A stretch of 43,863 nucleotides of DNA, from assembly GCA_030151225.1 (NCBI GenBank), contig JASLEG010000005.1, positions 1 through 43,863 on the forward strand, given 5' to 3'. Both the position numbers and the translations under genes were made by a program. Shown here one piece after another: positions 1 through 8,106 of this stretch. The stretch is from Burkholderia sp. Lineage in GTDB: Bacteria; Pseudomonadota; Gammaproteobacteria; Burkholderiales; Burkholderiaceae. Under the pieces are notes generated by a model, which worked only from the letters and a program-made list of their open reading frames with translations, did not search any database and was not told the origin of the DNA. Numbering within the stretch: position 1 is the first letter of the stretch; each line of letters starts with the position of its first letter.

Positions 1-1
1 G

Positions 2-610
2 GGCAAAGATTCCCTATCTGGGTCGTGGTATGGCGACGGGTTCGACGGCAAGGGAGGCAACGACACGATTTCTGGAGGAGGTGGGGCCGACACGTTCATC
101 TTCAATCGGGGCTACGGACGTCTGCGCATTTATGAAAACCAGTCGACGGCACTGTCGAGCGGAACGGTACTGAAACTCGGGGAAGGGTTGGATTCGTCGA
201 CGCTCACGGTGACGACGAACGGAAGCGACGTGATTCTTTACCAAGGCACGGACCAAATCACGCTGTCGAATATGGCAAACAGCCCCGGCAACTACGGCGT
301 AAGCCAGGTCCACTTCGCCGATGGCACCACCTGGACCGCCTCGGAGCTCGTCGACCGCGCCCATGGAATCGAGCCACGCTCGATCTCTGCGATCAGTACT
401 GACGCACTCGACGGCATATCCATCGATTCACTCGATCCCGTCGGCGCCACGATCTACCAGCGCCAGCCCGAAATCCAGCTGAACCAGCTCGTCGATGCCA
501 TGGCCGGCTACACGGGCGCGGGACGCGGATTCGCGAATTTCTCGCCGGCAGGTCAGGCAGCCGTCGAACCGAGCCAGATGCTCGCCACCTCGACGGCGCT
601 GCATCACTAG
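2..610 (+). CDS. C-terminal part of RTX-like calcium-binding protein (5' truncated by window edge)
   Basis: The reading frame is open from base 2 to the stop TAG at 608-610, giving about 202 residues of the end of a larger protein. The first 35 residues contain Gly/Asp-rich nonapeptide-like repeats (GDGFDGKGGNDTISGGGGAD), which form calcium-binding beta-rolls in RTX proteins. They are followed by a segment resembling the haemolysin-type calcium-binding related domain (VILYQGTDQITLSN, then VSQVHFADGTTW). Such proteins are normally exported by type I secretion using an uncleaved C-terminal signal. The last 80 residues are Ala/Ser/Gly-rich and could hold that signal. The function of the missing N-terminal part cannot be known from here. 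No secretion genes are visible downstream; the next gene is on the other strand. Confidence 0.8.
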   Translation, partial: GKDSLSGSWYGDGFDGKGGNDTISGGGGADTFIFNRGYGRLRIYENQSTALSSGTVLKLGEGLDSSTLTVTTNGSDVILYQGTDQITLSNMANSPGNYGVSQVHFADGTTWTASELVDRAHGIEPRSISAISTDALDGISIDSLDPVGATIYQRQPEIQLNQLVDAMAGYTGAGRGFANFSPAGQAAVEPSQMLATSTALHH

Positions 611-750
611 TCGCCTTTCCGCAGCCCAAGGCAAAACAGGCTCCGCTCCTTACCGCGAGCGGAACCTGTCTCCCAGCCGTTCGAAGCCCGGCGGGGCAAG
701 GCGAATCGAACACCTCCCGATCCGCCCGCCACCGGAAATCGCAACCTCCA

Positions 751-2166
751 TCACTCCGAAGCCCGCACCCCCACCGCCGCCCCCGCCTGCGAGCCCACGC
801 GCCCCCTGGCCTTCGCCACGTAGTAAATCACCGCCGTCGCCACCAGCCCCACCATCCACGAAATATCCGCGCCACCCGCCAGCCCCGCCCACGGCCCGTG
901 GAAGAAGGTCTCCTCGAAGAACGGCACCTGCACCGCGATGCCCAGCAGGTAGATCCCCACCGCCTTCACGTTGAACGCGCCGTACGTGCCGCCGTTGCTG
1001 CTGATGATCTCGCTCACCTTGTAGGTGCGCCCGCTGATCAGGTAGAAATCCACCAGGTTGATCGCCACCCACGGCGCCAGCACGATCCGCATCGCGAAGA
1101 TCGCGGTCAGGAAGATGCCGATGAAGTTCTTCGACGCCCACAGGGCGGTGACCGTCGAGGCGATCAGCAGCGCGGCGGATACGGCGATCCGCACGTTGCG
1201 GCCCGGCACCCAGCTCGGGCGGAAGGTCTGCGCGGCGGTGATCACCGACAGCACGGCGCCGTACAGGTTCATGCCGTTGTGGCCGATGATGTTCACCAGG
1301 AACAGCAGGATCAGCACGTAGCCGAACATGCCCGTCTGCGAACGCACGGCGTCCATCGCGTCGGTGCCGTTGCCCGCCGCGCTCACGGCCAGCAGCCCGA
1401 AGATGAACGCGAAGATGGTGCCGAGCGAGGTGCCGAGGAAGGTGCACGCGAAGGTCCTGCCGAAGCCCGCCGAGAGTGGCATGTAGCGCGAATAGTCGGA
1501 CGTGTAGGGCGCGAAGCTGATCTGCCAAACGGCGCACAGCCCGAACATCGCGAACCAGTTCGAGAGCGTGAACTGCCCGCGATGCAGCACGTCGGCATGC
1601 AGGTCGGGCACGATCATCGCGATCCCCACCACCAGCGCGCAGCCCATGAACCACGCGCCGATCTTGTTGAAACGGTGGATGAAGTGGTAGCCGATCAGCC
1701 CCACCAGCGTGGCGAACACGGCGCCGAGCACGGTCGCCAGATGGATCGGCACCGAGGGCGCGGCGGTGTGCAGCGTCTTGCCGGCCAGGATGATGTTCGA
1801 CACGAAGAAGCCGAGGTAGATCAGCGTGGTGAAGCCCACCACGATCAGCGAGCCGTAGCGGCCGAACTGCGCGCGGCTCTGGATCATCTGCGGCACCCCC
1901 ACCAGCGGCCCCTGCGCCGAGGTCAGCGCATGGAACAGCGCGCCGAAGAACTGCCCGGCGGCGATCGCGAGGATCGCGCTGATCAGGTCCAGGTGGAACA
2001 CCAGCACGGCGGTCGCGCCCGAGATCACGGCCAGTGGCGCGACGTTCGTGCAGAACCACAAGGTGAACAGGTCCCCCGGCTTGCCGTGCCGGTGCTCCGG
2101 CGCGACGTACTCGATCGAATTGCTTTCTATGGCAAGAACGCTGTTGTCGTTCCCCGAGTTTTTCAT
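751..2166 (-). CDS. NCS1-family permease (cytosine/purine/allantoin type), catabolic operon
   Basis: A 471-residue inner-membrane transporter of the nucleobase:cation symporter-1 family. The family signature is clear near residues 85-105 (GPLVGVPQMIQSRAQFGRYG), with about 12 hydrophobic segments and a late motif WVAINLVDFYL. Family members import cytosine, purines, allantoin, hydantoins or thiamine-like heterocycles; the substrate here is unknown. The start ATG at 2166 is chosen because GGAGACGGAGAC lies just upstream; an earlier in-frame start at 2214 would add a non-hydrophobic leader without a better site. It is the last gene of the minus-strand operon, 109 bases after the aldehyde dehydrogenase. 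The context suggests it imports the heterocycle that the operon degrades. A second, clearly different NCS1 permease lies at 37736-39292. Confidence 0.9.
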   Translation of the reverse strand: MKNSGNDNSVLAIESNSIEYVAPEHRHGKPGDLFTLWFCTNVAPLAVISGATAVLVFHLDLISAILAIAAGQFFGALFHALTSAQGPLVGVPQMIQSRAQFGRYGSLIVVGFTTLIYLGFFVSNIILAGKTLHTAAPSVPIHLATVLGAVFATLVGLIGYHFIHRFNKIGAWFMGCALVVGIAMIVPDLHADVLHRGQFTLSNWFAMFGLCAVWQISFAPYTSDYSRYMPLSAGFGRTFACTFLGTSLGTIFAFIFGLLAVSAAGNGTDAMDAVRSQTGMFGYVLILLFLVNIIGHNGMNLYGAVLSVITAAQTFRPSWVPGRNVRIAVSAALLIASTVTALWASKNFIGIFLTAIFAMRIVLAPWVAINLVDFYLISGRTYKVSEIISSNGGTYGAFNVKAVGIYLLGIAVQVPFFEETFFHGPWAGLAGGADISWMVGLVATAVIYYVAKARGRVGSQAGAAVGVRASE

Positions 2167-2275
2167 GATGTCTCCGTCTCCTGCTTCATGGGCGAGCGAC
2201 GCCCGGCCGCGCACGGGATGTGCGCGACGCGGGATCGCTCTTGTTTCCGGTGTGCCGCTACATCGGGTGCCGCGC

Positions 2276-3745
2276 TCAGCGCATCACGAACGGATCGCTG
2301 ATCGGATCGTCCGAGGTGCGCAGCCACACGGTGCGCGTGGTCGTGTATTCCAGCGCGGCGCTCAGGCCGCCCTCGCGGCCGTGGCCCGACAGGCCGAAGC
2401 CGCCGAACGGCGCGAGCGGCGACACGGCGCGGTAGGTGTTGATCCACACGATGCCGGCGCGTACCCGCTTCGACACGCGGTGCGCGCGCGTGAGGTTGCT
2501 CGTGAAGATGCCGGCGGCGAGGCCGTAATCGGTGCCGTTGGCCTTCTCGATCGCTTCCTGCTCGGTGTCGAAGGTGTCCACCGCCAGCACCGGGCCGAAC
2601 AGCTCGCGCGTGATGCAGTCGGGCCGCGCCACGCCGGTGCAGTCGAGGATCGTGGGGGCGTAGTAGAAGCCGTCGCGATCGAGCGCGTGGCCGCCGGTCA
2701 GCACCCGGGCGCCCTGGCTCACCGACTGCGCGACCACGGCCTCGATGTGCCGGCGCTGGCGCTCGGTGCAGAGCGGGCCGTATTCGGTGCTCATCTCGCC
2801 CGGCGCGCCCACGCGGATGCGGCCCACGCGCTCGATCAGCATCGCGAGGAAGGCGTCCTTCACCGAGGCCTCGATCAGCAGCCGCGAGCCGGCCACGCAG
2901 CTCTGGCCGCTCGCCGCGAAGATCGCGGCCACCTGCGCGTTCACGGCGCTCTGCAGGTCGGTGTCGGCGAACACGATGAACGGCGACTTGCCGCCGAGCT
3001 CGAGCGACACCTTCGCGAGATTGCCGGCGGTGTTGGCCACGATGTGCTTCGCCGTCTCGGGGCCGCCCGTGAAGGCGACCTTGGCCACCTTCGGGTGGCC
3101 GCTCAGCACGGCCCCGCATTCGGGGCCGAAGCCGGTCACCACGTTCACCACGCCGGGCGGGAAGCCGGCCTCGTGCACGAGGCGCGCGAATTCGAGCAGC
3201 GGGCCGGGGCCGTCCTCGGACGCCTTCAGCACCACGGTGCAGCCGGCCGCGAGCGCGGGGCCGAGCTTCACGGCCGACAGGAACAGCTGGCTGTTCCAGG
3301 GCACGATGGCGGCCACCACGCCCACCGGCTGCCGCTCGAGCCACACCTGCATGTCGGGCTTGTCCACCGGAAGGTGCGCGCCCTCGAGCTTGTCGGCGAG
3401 GCCCGCGTAATACCGGTAGTACGCCGCAACGTAGGCGATCTGGCCCGAGGTCTCGCGAATGATCTTGCCGGTGTCGCGTGTCTCGATCTCGGCCAGGCGC
3501 GGCGCGGCCTGCTCCACCAGGTCGGCCAGCTTCAGCAGCAGCCTGCCGCGCGCGGAGGCGGTCAGCCCGGCCCAGGCGGGCGAGGCGAGGGCGCGTTCGG
3601 CCGCGTCCACGGCGCGGTTCACCTGCTCGGTGCGCGCCTCGGGCATCTGCGCCCACACCTGGCCGGTGGACGGATCCACGCTGCCGAAGGTGGCGGCGCC
3701 GGCCTCGAAGCGGCCGTCGATGTACAGCTGGAAATCGCCGTTCAT
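2276..3745 (-). CDS. NAD(P)-dependent aldehyde dehydrogenase
   Basis: A 489-residue cytosolic aldehyde dehydrogenase of normal family length. The expected catalytic features are present: the PWN motif with N151, K174 in the cofactor site (VVLKASEDGP), the nucleotide-binding glycines around 227-230, general base E249 in LELGGKSPF, and catalytic C283 in FAASGQSCVAGSR. It would oxidise an aldehyde to the acid with NAD(P)+. It begins 10 bases after the luciferase-like monooxygenase stop, with a TGAGGTCC ribosome site overlapping that stop, so the two are almost certainly co-translated. The pairing suggests the substrate is a semialdehyde released by oxidative ring cleavage, comparable to PyrB or PyrD in pyridine degradation. 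The true substrate is unknown. Confidence 0.93.
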   Translation of the reverse strand: MNGDFQLYIDGRFEAGAATFGSVDPSTGQVWAQMPEARTEQVNRAVDAAERALASPAWAGLTASARGRLLLKLADLVEQAAPRLAEIETRDTGKIIRETSGQIAYVAAYYRYYAGLADKLEGAHLPVDKPDMQVWLERQPVGVVAAIVPWNSQLFLSAVKLGPALAAGCTVVLKASEDGPGPLLEFARLVHEAGFPPGVVNVVTGFGPECGAVLSGHPKVAKVAFTGGPETAKHIVANTAGNLAKVSLELGGKSPFIVFADTDLQSAVNAQVAAIFAASGQSCVAGSRLLIEASVKDAFLAMLIERVGRIRVGAPGEMSTEYGPLCTERQRRHIEAVVAQSVSQGARVLTGGHALDRDGFYYAPTILDCTGVARPDCITRELFGPVLAVDTFDTEQEAIEKANGTDYGLAAGIFTSNLTRAHRVSKRVRAGIVWINTYRAVSPLAPFGGFGLSGHGREGGLSAALEYTTTRTVWLRTSDDPISDPFVMR

Positions 3746-3755
3746 GGGCAGGACC

Positions 3756-4793
3756 TCACTGGAAGGCGGGCATCACGTGGCGGATCATGCGCTCGAGCGA
3801 GGCCTTCTTGCGCTCGAAGCTCATGCCGGTATCGATCCAGAACGAATACTCGTCGAAGCCGAGCGCCTCGTAGGCCTTCAGGCGCGCGATCACCTCGTCG
3901 GGCGTGCCGATCACGTTGTTGCGGCGCATCGCTTCCGGCGAGTAGAACGGGTGCGCGGCGATCTCGTCGCGGCTCAGCGGCTTGATCATGCCGCGGCTCA
4001 CCGGGCGCTCGTTCCTGAACCACGCGCCGAAGTAGTTGTAGAACACGTTCACCTCGTCGGCGGCCAGCTGCGCGTCGCCTTCGCTGTCGGCCACGTAGGT
4101 GTGGCGCAGCAGCATGATCTGCGGGCGCTTCACCTCGCCGAACTTCTCGCAGGCGGCGTTGAAGTGGCCCACCAGCTTTTCCACTTCCTCGTCGCCGAGG
4201 TGCAGCGGCGTGACCTGCACGTTGCAGCCGTTGGCCACCGCGAATTCGTGGCTGTTCGGATCGCGCGCGGCCACCCAGATCGGCGGATGCGGCTGCTGCA
4301 GCGGCAGCGGCGAGGAGGTGGTGGCGGGGAACGACCAGGATTCGCCCTCGTGCGCGTAATCGCCCTGCCACAGCTTCTGCACGGCGGGGATCAGCTCGCG
4401 CATCTTCTGGCCGGCCGTCCAGGCGTCGAGCCCCGGCGAGAGCCGTTCGTACTCGAACGAATACGCGCCACGCGCGATACCGAGCTCGAGCCGCCCGCCG
4501 GTGATGATGTCGGTCATCGCGGCCTCGCCGGCCAGCTTGATCGGGTGCCAGAACGGCGCGACCACGGTGCCGGTGCCGAGCCGCACGCGCTTCGTCTTGT
4601 TGGCGAGGTCGGCCAGGTTGATGAACGGATTCGGCGCGATCGTGAAATCCATGCCGTGGTGCTCGCCGGTCCAGACGGCGTGCATGCCGCCGCGATCGGC
4701 GATCTGGCACAGCTCCACCATCTCGTCGTACAGCTGTTTCTGGCTGGTATGGTCGGAGACGCGCTCCATGTGGACGAAAAGCGAAAAACGCAT
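3756..4793 (-). CDS. Luciferase-like (LLM) flavin-dependent monooxygenase
   Basis: A 345-residue TIM-barrel flavin-dependent monooxygenase of the bacterial luciferase family. Recognisable blocks are VWTGEHHG (41-47), a conserved central block ending DIITGGRLELGIARG, and the C-terminal VIGTPDEVIARLKAYEALGFDE. These enzymes use reduced FMN from a partner reductase and O2 to oxidise, often cleave, a substrate; RutA and PyrA open pyrimidine and pyridine rings. The start ATG at 4793 is preceded by AAAGGTCAC at ideal spacing; an in-frame TTG at 4808 overlaps that site and is rejected. The flavin reductase ends 15 bases upstream and the aldehyde dehydrogenase starts 10 bases downstream. It is the probable ring-opening enzyme of the operon; its substrate is unidentified. 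Confidence 0.92.
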   Translation of the reverse strand: MRFSLFVHMERVSDHTSQKQLYDEMVELCQIADRGGMHAVWTGEHHGMDFTIAPNPFINLADLANKTKRVRLGTGTVVAPFWHPIKLAGEAAMTDIITGGRLELGIARGAYSFEYERLSPGLDAWTAGQKMRELIPAVQKLWQGDYAHEGESWSFPATTSSPLPLQQPHPPIWVAARDPNSHEFAVANGCNVQVTPLHLGDEEVEKLVGHFNAACEKFGEVKRPQIMLLRHTYVADSEGDAQLAADEVNVFYNYFGAWFRNERPVSRGMIKPLSRDEIAAHPFYSPEAMRRNNVIGTPDEVIARLKAYEALGFDEYSFWIDTGMSFERKKASLERMIRHVMPAFQ

Positions 4794-4808
4794 GATGTGA
4801 CCTTTCAA

Positions 4809-5738
4809 TCAGGAATGAAGCGGGCGGACGGTGCCGTGGCTATGATCGCCGAAATACATGCCGTAACTTTTCAGCTGGCTTTCCCTGCGGTAGCGCTCGA
4901 GCATGCTGGCCAGCGCGCTGTCCTGGAATTCATCCGCCGCGATCGCGTCGAGGCTCACGAATTCGCCGCCGGCCGCGCCGTCGTCTTCGGGCACGCTGCA
5001 CAGGAACGAGATGTACTGATAGTGCGTCTCGGTATTGTTGTAGGCCGAATAGATGAAGTTCGCCGAGGCGTTGGGCTGGTACTGGTCGAACAGCTCGCCG
5101 AGCGCCTTGTCGGCGCCGGCGCGGCCGATTTCCCGCGCGGGCAGCGCCCACTTGCCGTCGGCCGTGCGCGTGAGCAGCACCTTGTCCTCGCGCGCGATGA
5201 TCGCGCTGACGATCACCTTCGGGCCCGCGATCACCTCGGTGGCCACGCTGGCCGGCGTGAAATAGCCGCCGCGATAGTAGCCGAGGCCCGCGTAGCCGGC
5301 CGAGTGGAACGCCTGCACGCGGCCGATCAGCAGCGCGTGGTCGCCGGCGTCGATCACGGCGTGGGTGGTGCAGTCGAACCAGGCGCTGACCTCGTCGAGC
5401 AGCGGGTTGCGGTGCTCGCTTAGCCGCCAGGCCACGCCGGCGAAGCGATCCTCGCTGGGTCGCGCGAAGGTGTTCGACACGTCCTTCTGGCCTTCGGCCA
5501 GGATGTTGATCGCGAAGTGCTGCGTGGTGGAGAAGCTCGCGTAGTTGCTCGAGGTCTTCGCGATGCTGACCAGCAGCAGGGCGGGGTCGAGCGACACCGA
5601 CGAGAACGAGTTCGCGGTGAAGCCGAGCGGCTTGCCGTTCTCGGGGCGCGAGGTGGTCACGATCGTCACGCCGGTCATGAAGGCGCCGAATGCGTCGCGA
5701 AGCTCGCGGGTGTTGATCCGGGTTGTCTCTTGGCTCAT
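4809..5738 (-). CDS. Flavin reductase fused to a NUDIX-like domain
   Basis: A 309-residue two-domain protein. Residues 1-165 are a flavin reductase-like FMN-binding split barrel: FGAFMTGVTIVTT (18-29), GFTANSFSSVSLDP (39-52) and the conserved GDH at 132-134. It should supply FMNH2 to the adjacent luciferase-like monooxygenase, as RutF does for RutA. Residues 174-285 look like a NUDIX fold (VIVSAIIAREDKVLLT, GKWALPAREI). The NUDIX box, expected near 200-222, lacks the REXXEE metal-binding core, so this half is probably not a hydrolase and may sense a nucleotide, flavin or substrate. Ordinary reductase partners are about 160-190 residues. The start at 5738 has a GGAG site. It lies 23 bases after the hydrolase and 15 before the monooxygenase. 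Confidence 0.9.
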   Translation of the reverse strand: MSQETTRINTRELRDAFGAFMTGVTIVTTSRPENGKPLGFTANSFSSVSLDPALLLVSIAKTSSNYASFSTTQHFAINILAEGQKDVSNTFARPSEDRFAGVAWRLSEHRNPLLDEVSAWFDCTTHAVIDAGDHALLIGRVQAFHSAGYAGLGYYRGGYFTPASVATEVIAGPKVIVSAIIAREDKVLLTRTADGKWALPAREIGRAGADKALGELFDQYQPNASANFIYSAYNNTETHYQYISFLCSVPEDDGAAGGEFVSLDAIAADEFQDSALASMLERYRRESQLKSYGMYFGDHSHGTVRPLHS

Positions 5739-5761
5739 GTCACCACTCCGTGTTTCTGGGT

Positions 5762-6583
5762 TCAGGCCGGCGCATCTGCGTGCGTGTCCGGTTGCGGCGC
5801 CGTCTGCAGCCAGTCGCGCAGCGCGCGGTTGACGGCGTCGGGCGCGGTCAGGTTCGCCATGTGGCGTTCGTTCTCGAGCACCACGGCGTGGCCGCGCTGC
5901 GCGGCGGCGGCCATCTGCTCGGCCATCGCGGGCGTGGAGTTCGGGTCGTCCGAACCGGTCAGCACCAGCGCCGGGCAGGCGATCTCGGGCCAGCGGTCCG
6001 CGTATACCTCGTCGCCGCGCGCGAAGGCCGTGTAGGCCGTGGCGTAGCCACCGAGGTCCACCGCCTCCAGCCAGGCCGCCACGCGCTGCGCGGCGAGCTG
6101 CTGTGCTTCCTCGGCGTTGAACCAGCGGCGCAGCGGCGTGGCCACGTCGATCGTGCCGGAGCGCAGCTCGGCCGCGCGTCGCAGCACCGCCTCGCGGGCC
6201 TCGCCGGTGCGGCGGTACACGCCGTTCAGCACGGCCACGCGTCGCACCAGGTTCGGCCGCGTGGCGGCCACGCCGGCCGCGATCAGCGAGCCCATCGAGT
6301 GGCCGGCCAGGTTCACCGCGCCGAGCCCGAGCGTCTCGATGAAGTCGATCGCCCAGGCCACGAACTGCGCGAGGCCCGCCCCCGGCTCGAGCGGATCGCT
6401 GCGGCCGTGGCCCGGCATGTCCACCGAGATCACGCGGAACGCGTCGGACAGCGCCTCGATCTGCGGATACCAGGCCGCGGCCTGCATGCCCACGCCGTGG
6501 ATCAGCACGAGCGGCTCGCCCGTGCCCTGCTCGAGGAAGTGCGCCGTGCGCTTACTTGACAGCTGCAGGGTTCTTGACGTCAT
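5762..6583 (-). CDS. Alpha/beta-fold hydrolase (RutD-like size)
   Basis: A 273-residue cytosolic alpha/beta hydrolase. The oxyanion motif is HG at 29-30, the nucleophile elbow is GHSMGS with S96, the acid is D212 or D213 in LTGSDDPNS, and the catalytic histidine is H241 in ENERHMANL. It resembles the RutD and 3-oxoadipate enol-lactonase group in length and arrangement. Its start ATG at 6583 lies inside the end of the AA_synth gene, a 32-base overlap in a different frame, which implies translational coupling. In this operon it would hydrolyse an ester, thioester, carbamate or amide intermediate after ring opening. No isochorismatase-like RutB homologue is seen, so this enzyme may take that hydrolytic step. 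Confidence 0.9.
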   Translation of the reverse strand: MTSRTLQLSSKRTAHFLEQGTGEPLVLIHGVGMQAAAWYPQIEALSDAFRVISVDMPGHGRSDPLEPGAGLAQFVAWAIDFIETLGLGAVNLAGHSMGSLIAAGVAATRPNLVRRVAVLNGVYRRTGEAREAVLRRAAELRSGTIDVATPLRRWFNAEEAQQLAAQRVAAWLEAVDLGGYATAYTAFARGDEVYADRWPEIACPALVLTGSDDPNSTPAMAEQMAAAAQRGHAVVLENERHMANLTAPDAVNRALRDWLQTAPQPDTHADAPA

Positions 6584-7154
6584 GGCCGAGCTCTGCGAGG
6601 TCTTGATAGCGGTCGCCGATGCGGTGATGCGGGCGGCCGCCGGTGGCGCCGCCGATCGCGATCACGAGTTCGTCGGCGGCCGGCGCGTCGGGGATCGCGA
6701 ACTGCAGCGTCAGGTAGTGCGAGCGGCGGCCCTCGTCGTTCTTGTCCATCATCGGGATCAGCAGCGGGGCGTTGGCCGGGCCGCGCGTGTTGTTGAACGC
6801 GAGGTAGGACCTGGCGCCCACCGCGTTGCGATAGATGTTGCCGAAGTGCAGCGTGTGGATCAGCGCCGAGGCGTGCTCGAGCTCGCCCGACACGCCCACG
6901 ATCGCGCTCTTGCCGAACGCTTCCACGGCCTCGCCCGAACCGGCCTCGTCGAGGATCAGCCTGGTGAGGTGCTCGCTCAGTTGCGGGGCGATCGCGCGGA
7001 TCTCCTTCGACAGGTCCTCCACGTAGCCGCGCCCGGCCCACGGATTCTTGATCACCACGGCGGCGCCGATCATCTTCAGCGGCTTCGCGGCGGCCTTCTC
7101 CCCATCCACGAATACGGTTTCGACATGCAGGACGGACTTGCGAATCAGGCTCAT
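6552..7154 (-). CDS. AA_synth (PF06684/DUF1185) family protein
   Basis: A 200-residue protein I recognise as the amino-acid-synthesis or DUF1185 family (RKSVLHVETVFVDG at the N terminus, KSAIVGVSGELEHASALIHT centrally, IAIGGATGGRPHHRIGDRY near the C terminus). As I recall, crystal structures of this family show a variant of the Bacillus chorismate mutase fold and suggested a role in amino-acid metabolism; no reaction is established. It is the first gene of the minus-strand operon, with a GGGAGA ribosome site before ATG 7154, and a tandem operator about 40 bases upstream. Its position in a Rut-like set suggests an isomerase or deaminase role similar to that of trimeric RutC, which is my inference only. 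Confidence 0.85.
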   Translation of the reverse strand: MSLIRKSVLHVETVFVDGEKAAAKPLKMIGAAVVIKNPWAGRGYVEDLSKEIRAIAPQLSEHLTRLILDEAGSGEAVEAFGKSAIVGVSGELEHASALIHTLHFGNIYRNAVGARSYLAFNNTRGPANAPLLIPMMDKNDEGRRSHYLTLQFAIPDAPAADELVIAIGGATGGRPHHRIGDRYQDLAELGHDVKNPAAVK

Positions 7155-7193
7155 GGGCTTTTCTCCCGGGACGTTGTTGATGGAAACGAATTT

Positions 7194-7218
7194 TGGTATA
7201 CCATCTTACGGTATTCCA
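7194..7218. promoter_or_regulatory. Tandem palindromic operator for the divergent GntR/FCD regulator
   Basis: A perfect 10-base palindrome TGGTATACCA (7194-7203) is followed by a near copy, CGGTATTCCA (7209-7218), with 15 bases between corresponding positions. TGGT-N2-ACCA-type palindromes are typical operators of FCD-subfamily GntR regulators. The site is about 40 bases upstream of the catabolic operon's first start codon and 210 bases upstream of the regulator, where it could block the operon promoter. Binding by the neighbouring regulator is inferred. Confidence 0.6.
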
Positions 7219-7341
7219 TGAGAGTTAACCCTGAACGAAGTCGTCGGAGCGAATCCGAAACGTGCGCGGCAGTCTGCCGCGAAACGCTCTGCGCGGCGCG
7301 GGGCAAGGCTTTGCGGGAAATCGGGGCGTGCCGCGAGGCCG

Positions 7342-7347
7342 TATAAT
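7342..7347 (+). promoter_or_regulatory. Possible -10 element (TATAAT) for the GntR gene
   Basis: A perfect TATAAT hexamer lies 81 bases before the regulator's start codon. It stands out in GC-rich surroundings. No convincing -35 hexamer sits 16-18 bases upstream, so it is a candidate only. Confidence 0.35.
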
Positions 7348-7428
7348 GGCCGGCATCCCGAGGGCCGGGGTGCGCCCCGCCGAGCGCCGGAACCCGCGCG
7401 TTCCGACGACTGACCAATTTGAAGATCC

Positions 7429-8106
7429 ATGAACCTGACTATCGAAAATCCGCCGGTTACGCTTCGGGAGCTGTCGCTCGACAAGCTTCGCAACGCGATC
7501 ATCAGCGGCTATTTCCCGGCCGGGAAACGCCTGGTCGAACGGTCCTTGTGCGAGGAGATGGGCGTGAGCCGCTCGGTGGTGCGCGAGGTGATCCGCATCC
7601 TCGAGGCGGAAGGGCTGGTCGAGACCGCGGGCGGCAAGGGCCCCACCGTTTCCACGCTGAGCTGGGCCACGGCCGCGCAGATCTACGAGATCCGGCTGCT
7701 GCTCGAACAGAGCGCCGCGGCCGCCTGCACGGCGAAGCTGACCGACGCCACCGCCGCCGAGATCGAGGCCGCGCTGGCCGAGTTCAAGCGCGCGTTCGAC
7801 GGCGACGACGTGAATCTGATCATCAGCGTGTCGTCCAAGCTCTACGAGAAGATCTTCGCGGTGGCCGGCCACGACGTGGCCTGGGAAGTGGTGCAGCGCC
7901 TGAACGGCCGCATCAGCCGGCTGCGCGCGATGACCATGAAATCGGCCAACCGCACCATCACCGGCTATGCGCGCATCGAGAAGATCTGCATCGCGATCTG
8001 CCGGCTGCGCGATCCGGAAGCCGCCAGACAGGCGGTGGTCGAACACGTGCGCGAGGCGGCCCGCATCGCGCAACAGGCTCTGCAGGACGAAAAGGTGAAG
8101 GGATGA
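7429..8106 (+). CDS. GntR-family (FCD subfamily) transcriptional regulator
   Basis: A 225-residue DNA-binding regulator. Residues 10-75 form the GntR winged helix-turn-helix (FPAGKRLVERSLCEEMGVSR, then VVREVIRILEAEGLVET). Residues 85-215 are an all-helical FCD effector domain. By eye, the FCD metal ligands are largely missing: the usual DxxxH position reads SKLYE and the second histidine position lies in RIEKICIAI, while a final histidine remains in VVEHVREA. The effector site may therefore not use a bound metal. It is divergent from the catabolic operon and overlaps the DUF1330 gene by an ATGA junction. It most likely represses the operon through the tandem palindrome at 7194-7218 and is released by a pathway intermediate; this is inferred from position. 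Confidence 0.92.
   Translation: MNLTIENPPVTLRELSLDKLRNAIISGYFPAGKRLVERSLCEEMGVSRSVVREVIRILEAEGLVETAGGKGPTVSTLSWATAAQIYEIRLLLEQSAAAACTAKLTDATAAEIEAALAEFKRAFDGDDVNLIISVSSKLYEKIFAVAGHDVAWEVVQRLNGRISRLRAMTMKSANRTITGYARIEKICIAICRLRDPEAARQAVVEHVREAARIAQQALQDEKVKG

Noticed and set aside
898..2301. Long plus-strand frame opposite the NCS1 permease gene
   Set aside because: Its composition is extremely rich in Arg, His, Gln and Ala with no recognisable domain. The opposite strand encodes a clear 12-helix permease.
4794..4808. Alternative TTG start of the luciferase-like monooxygenase
   Set aside because: The extension would contain the AAAGG ribosome site itself, and the family begins at the MRFSLF sequence from ATG 4793.
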